A DNA stretch of 64,000 bases from an uncultured Lachnospiraceae bacterium (lineage in GTDB: Bacteria; Bacillota; Clostridia; Lachnospirales; Lachnospiraceae). The position numbers and the translations under genes were made by a program. A model generated the notes under the pieces. That model did no database searches. It saw nothing but the letters and a program-made list of their open reading frames with translations, and had not been told where the DNA came from. Shown in pieces: positions 61,789-64,000 of this stretch (position 1 is its first letter; each line of letters opens with the position of its first letter). Location of the stretch: the NCBI GenBank assembly GCA_930972465.1, contig CAKNHF010000003.1:1-64000 (forward strand), read 5' to 3'.

Positions 61789-63858
61789 ATGTTTTGCAGA
61801 AACTGTGGAAAAGAAAATAAAGATGAAGCAAAGTTCTGTGCCTTCTGCGGCGCGCCGCTGGAGCAGCCGAATAAGACGCACGAAACAGAAATGCCGGCCG
61901 CCGGGCCTTCCGGTCCGGAATCACAGAATGGAGACGGGGGAGTCCCGGATCCGGAGGGAAGCATGCCGGAAATGGAAAAGCCGGGGAAGAAAAGGCGCCG
62001 GCGGATATGGATTCCGATCCTTGCGGTATGTGTGATCGCAGCTGCTGCGGCTGCCGCGGTGATCATAGGTTTTTTCATAACGAAAGATACACGTCAGTAT
62101 AATCGGTATATGTCCGACGCTGAACGGTATATGGAAGAGATGGATTATGAAAAGGCGGAGGCAGAGTATCTCAGCGCGATTGAGATTGACCCGAAGCAGG
62201 AAGAACCGTATATACAGCTGGCAGACCTCTATATCGCGACAGAGGAGCCGGCAAAGGCAAAAGAAATCATCCGCCGGGGAATCGAAAATATAGGAGAACC
62301 TGAACCGGACGAAGAAGGAAGCGGCGGCCGGGAGGAAGAAAAATCCGGTGATGAGGGCGTGAGCATCTGGGATAAACAGAAGGAGATCGAACATTACGCT
62401 GAGTATGAGTGGATTACAGAGCCGGAGATCGAGGCTGATGATATCTATTATGTCAAGAGCAATGACTATGAAGGAAATCCGCTGAACACATTGAATCTCC
62501 AGTTTGAATCGGAGACGGCGGTCATCAGAAACGGCAGCAGCCTGAGTCTTATAGGAATGGACGGGGAGCGGATAACGGATCAGAACTTCAGCAGTATATA
62601 CGAGGAAGGCAAATGGTATGTGCTGACGCCGGAGGAGCCGGTTTATGAAGAAGAGATCGGGGAAGTATGCCAGACGTATATTTCGGATGGCAGGGACATC
62701 GTTCCCTCATTCGACGGTGTGAGCGGAGGCGCGCTGACCGATGCATATTATTACAGTCAGGGCGCGCTGCACAGCATCTGGGAAGGCACGGATTTCAGTT
62801 ATCTTCAGCAGGATGCGTCCGGGCAGACTTTCCCGGTACAGCAGTCGGAAGAGATCTGCAGCATCCCTTCGTCAACAGGACAGTTCGGTGAGAGGATCAC
62901 ATGGTGGAGCAGCCTGTCGGGGAAATATGCCGTGTTCACCAACGGCACGGCCGTGACAGATTTCATATATGACCGGTGCGGATCAGAGTCAGACGGACTT
63001 CTCGCAGTGGAGTCAGACGGGAAAATCGGCTATGTCAACACAGAGGGAGAAGAAGTCATCCCGCTGGAATACGACCCGTCATGGGATCAGTTCTATACCT
63101 ACAGACAGGACGAGACTCCGTTTGCCTACGCGGCTTCGGAAGGATACGTTCCTCTGGTAAGCGACGGGGCGTGGGAACTGAGAGACGTGGAAGGCAATGT
63201 GGTGATACCGTCAGGAATCTTTGAGAAGATCCTTCCCGTATATGACGGAAAGTGCTGGGTTAAGAAAGACGGCAGATGGGGCGTTATCAGTCTGGGAACT
63301 TCCGGGGCCGGAGAGGAAGCCGCGGAAGAAGAGAATCAGGAGGATGATTCCCTGCAGGAGACGGCACTTCTCGGACAGCTTCAGACAGCCGTGGGAATGG
63401 ATCCGCAGACCTATTATTTCGGGGATTTTAACGGCGACGGCGAGGAAGAGATCTTTGCGGTTTACCAGTACAGCAGCGGTATGCTTGAAAATGACAACTG
63501 TCAGATCTGGTACTGTGGAAATGACGGCGCCCGTCAGCTTTTCCTGTGGGAAAATGATACGGGAAACGCATTCTGCAATGTGATGAATACAGCAGAATAC
63601 GATTCGCCTGACGGCAGACAGTATTTTATTGTCAATACGTACCAGAGAGTGGCCATGAGCTATAATCAGCTTATGGTATTCGGTCCGGATGCGGGCGGAG
63701 AGTTTGCGCAGATATTTGATGTACAGGGGATTGCAGAGGTAAACGGGGATGAGCTGACGGTTACGGAAGAGACCGTAGAGATAACAGACAACGGACCTCA
63801 AAATTATACAGATACCTATACTGCAGAGATCACCAACGGTTCTCTGCAGCGGAAATAA
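61789..63858 (+). CDS. Zinc-ribbon membrane protein with TPR and WG repeats
   Basis: 689 residues. Zinc ribbon at residues 3-24 (CRNCG, CAFCG), a Pro/Glu linker, one helix (IPILAVCVIAAAAAAAVIIG, about 76-95), a TPR pair (about 105-165, MDYEKAEAEYLSAIEIDPKQ), then WG-type beta repeats (about 395-500, GKIGYVNTEGEEVIPLEYD and KDGRWGVISLG). The C-terminal domain has an FG-GAP/EF-hand-like turn (FGDFNGDGEEEIFAVYQ, about 543-559). The outer part therefore looks like a scaffold of interaction repeats. It lies 41 bp after the previous gene. Role unknown. Confidence 0.75.
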   Translation: MFCRNCGKENKDEAKFCAFCGAPLEQPNKTHETEMPAAGPSGPESQNGDGGVPDPEGSMPEMEKPGKKRRRRIWIPILAVCVIAAAAAAAVIIGFFITKDTRQYNRYMSDAERYMEEMDYEKAEAEYLSAIEIDPKQEEPYIQLADLYIATEEPAKAKEIIRRGIENIGEPEPDEEGSGGREEEKSGDEGVSIWDKQKEIEHYAEYEWITEPEIEADDIYYVKSNDYEGNPLNTLNLQFESETAVIRNGSSLSLIGMDGERITDQNFSSIYEEGKWYVLTPEEPVYEEEIGEVCQTYISDGRDIVPSFDGVSGGALTDAYYYSQGALHSIWEGTDFSYLQQDASGQTFPVQQSEEICSIPSSTGQFGERITWWSSLSGKYAVFTNGTAVTDFIYDRCGSESDGLLAVESDGKIGYVNTEGEEVIPLEYDPSWDQFYTYRQDETPFAYAASEGYVPLVSDGAWELRDVEGNVVIPSGIFEKILPVYDGKCWVKKDGRWGVISLGTSGAGEEAAEEENQEDDSLQETALLGQLQTAVGMDPQTYYFGDFNGDGEEEIFAVYQYSSGMLENDNCQIWYCGNDGARQLFLWENDTGNAFCNVMNTAEYDSPDGRQYFIVNTYQRVAMSYNQLMVFGPDAGGEFAQIFDVQGIAEVNGDELTVTEETVEITDNGPQNYTDTYTAEITNGSLQRK

Positions 63859-63878
63859 ACTGAGAAGGAGATTGGATC

Positions 63879-64000
63879 ATGGAGAACGACAAGACAGTAT
63901 TGGTAAATTTTGATGGAGATATGTCGCTGGATCAGGCGTATCTTGAACTGGGAAAGGCATATTATGAAGGGGGATTCGAAGATCCGCTCCCGGAACTTCT
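63879..64000 (+). CDS. Next gene of the zinc-ribbon operon, cut by the window edge
   Basis: Only 40 codons are visible, starting MENDKTVLVNFDGDMSLDQA and including LGKAYYEGGFEDPLPELL. GAAGGAG lies 8 bp upstream, and the start is 20 bp after the WG-repeat gene, so it belongs to the same operon. The visible part has no signal or membrane segment. The product cannot be named from this fragment. Confidence 0.7.
   Translation, partial: MENDKTVLVNFDGDMSLDQAYLELGKAYYEGGFEDPLPEL

Overview
The window looks like chromosome from a spore-forming gut Clostridia, most likely family Lachnospiraceae. The evidence is a YlmC/YmxH sporulation PRC-barrel gene next to nrdR, a type I glutamine synthetase paired with an ANTAR regulator, a DUF975/CmpB membrane protein, a DUF4869 gene, a TetM-like GTPase carrying a YacP domain, Gram-positive ribosome binding sites and sigma-A promoters, and no outer-membrane genes. 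The genus cannot be fixed from sequence alone. No rRNA, CRISPR array or replication origin was seen.

Layout. 1-3250 is AT-rich and foreign-looking: the C-terminal end of a large serine recombinase, an AAA ATPase with a truncated TOPRIM-like partner, and a truncated HEPN-like gene facing it across a deletion junction. It ends inside a beheaded S8 protease gene (3251-4168). 4265-9458 holds a heterodimeric ABC exporter, a double-Nudix protein and a flavodoxin. 9537-17968 (minus strand) holds TrhA, carbamate kinase, a DUF975/CmpB membrane protein, a small membrane protein, a MacAB-type efflux set behind a long palindrome, and DUF3783. 18154-20626 is housekeeping (ylmC, nrdR, truA, exoA). 20701-22855 is a metal-GTPase pair: a His-rich CobW protein and a CobW/YcgQ fusion. 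22911-32460 is a raffinose-family sugar locus: fructokinase, AraC regulator, ABC importer without its ATPase, GH36 alpha-galactosidase and an amylosucrase-like GH13. 32694-35797 holds glnA, an ANTAR regulator and dapF, with a hexaloop RNA hairpin in the glnA leader and a 119-bp direct repeat between glnA and the ANTAR gene. 35883-37291 holds DUF5348, tRNA-Gln, tRNA-Pro and a DUF4258/MqsA-type toxin-antitoxin pair. 37335-49080 is an accessory zone of TetR-controlled transporters in various states of decay, an AhpC/AhpF-like peroxide module, a DUF4869/P-loop pair, a MATE pump and a frameshifted AraC gene. 49309-53807 holds a polysaccharide deacetylase, the TetM-like GTPase fused to a Rae1/YacP-like ribonuclease domain, and an ECF S component.

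The last part (53875-64000) is the most unusual. A helix-turn-helix regulator is divergent from an operon of membrane proteins that mostly carry zinc ribbons. One is a 1471-residue protein combining a zinc ribbon, an M4 metalloprotease, a C-type lectin fold and a von Willebrand A domain. It is followed by an FHA-like membrane protein, a small zinc-ribbon protein, a zinc-ribbon/TPR/WG-repeat protein and a further gene cut by the window edge. I do not recognise this as a described system.

The best candidates for new biology are (i) this zinc-ribbon/protease/vWA operon and (ii) the GTPase-endoribonuclease fusion at 50347-53103, which joins a ribosomal A-site-binding fold to a nuclease domain whose relative Rae1 cuts mRNA in the A site.
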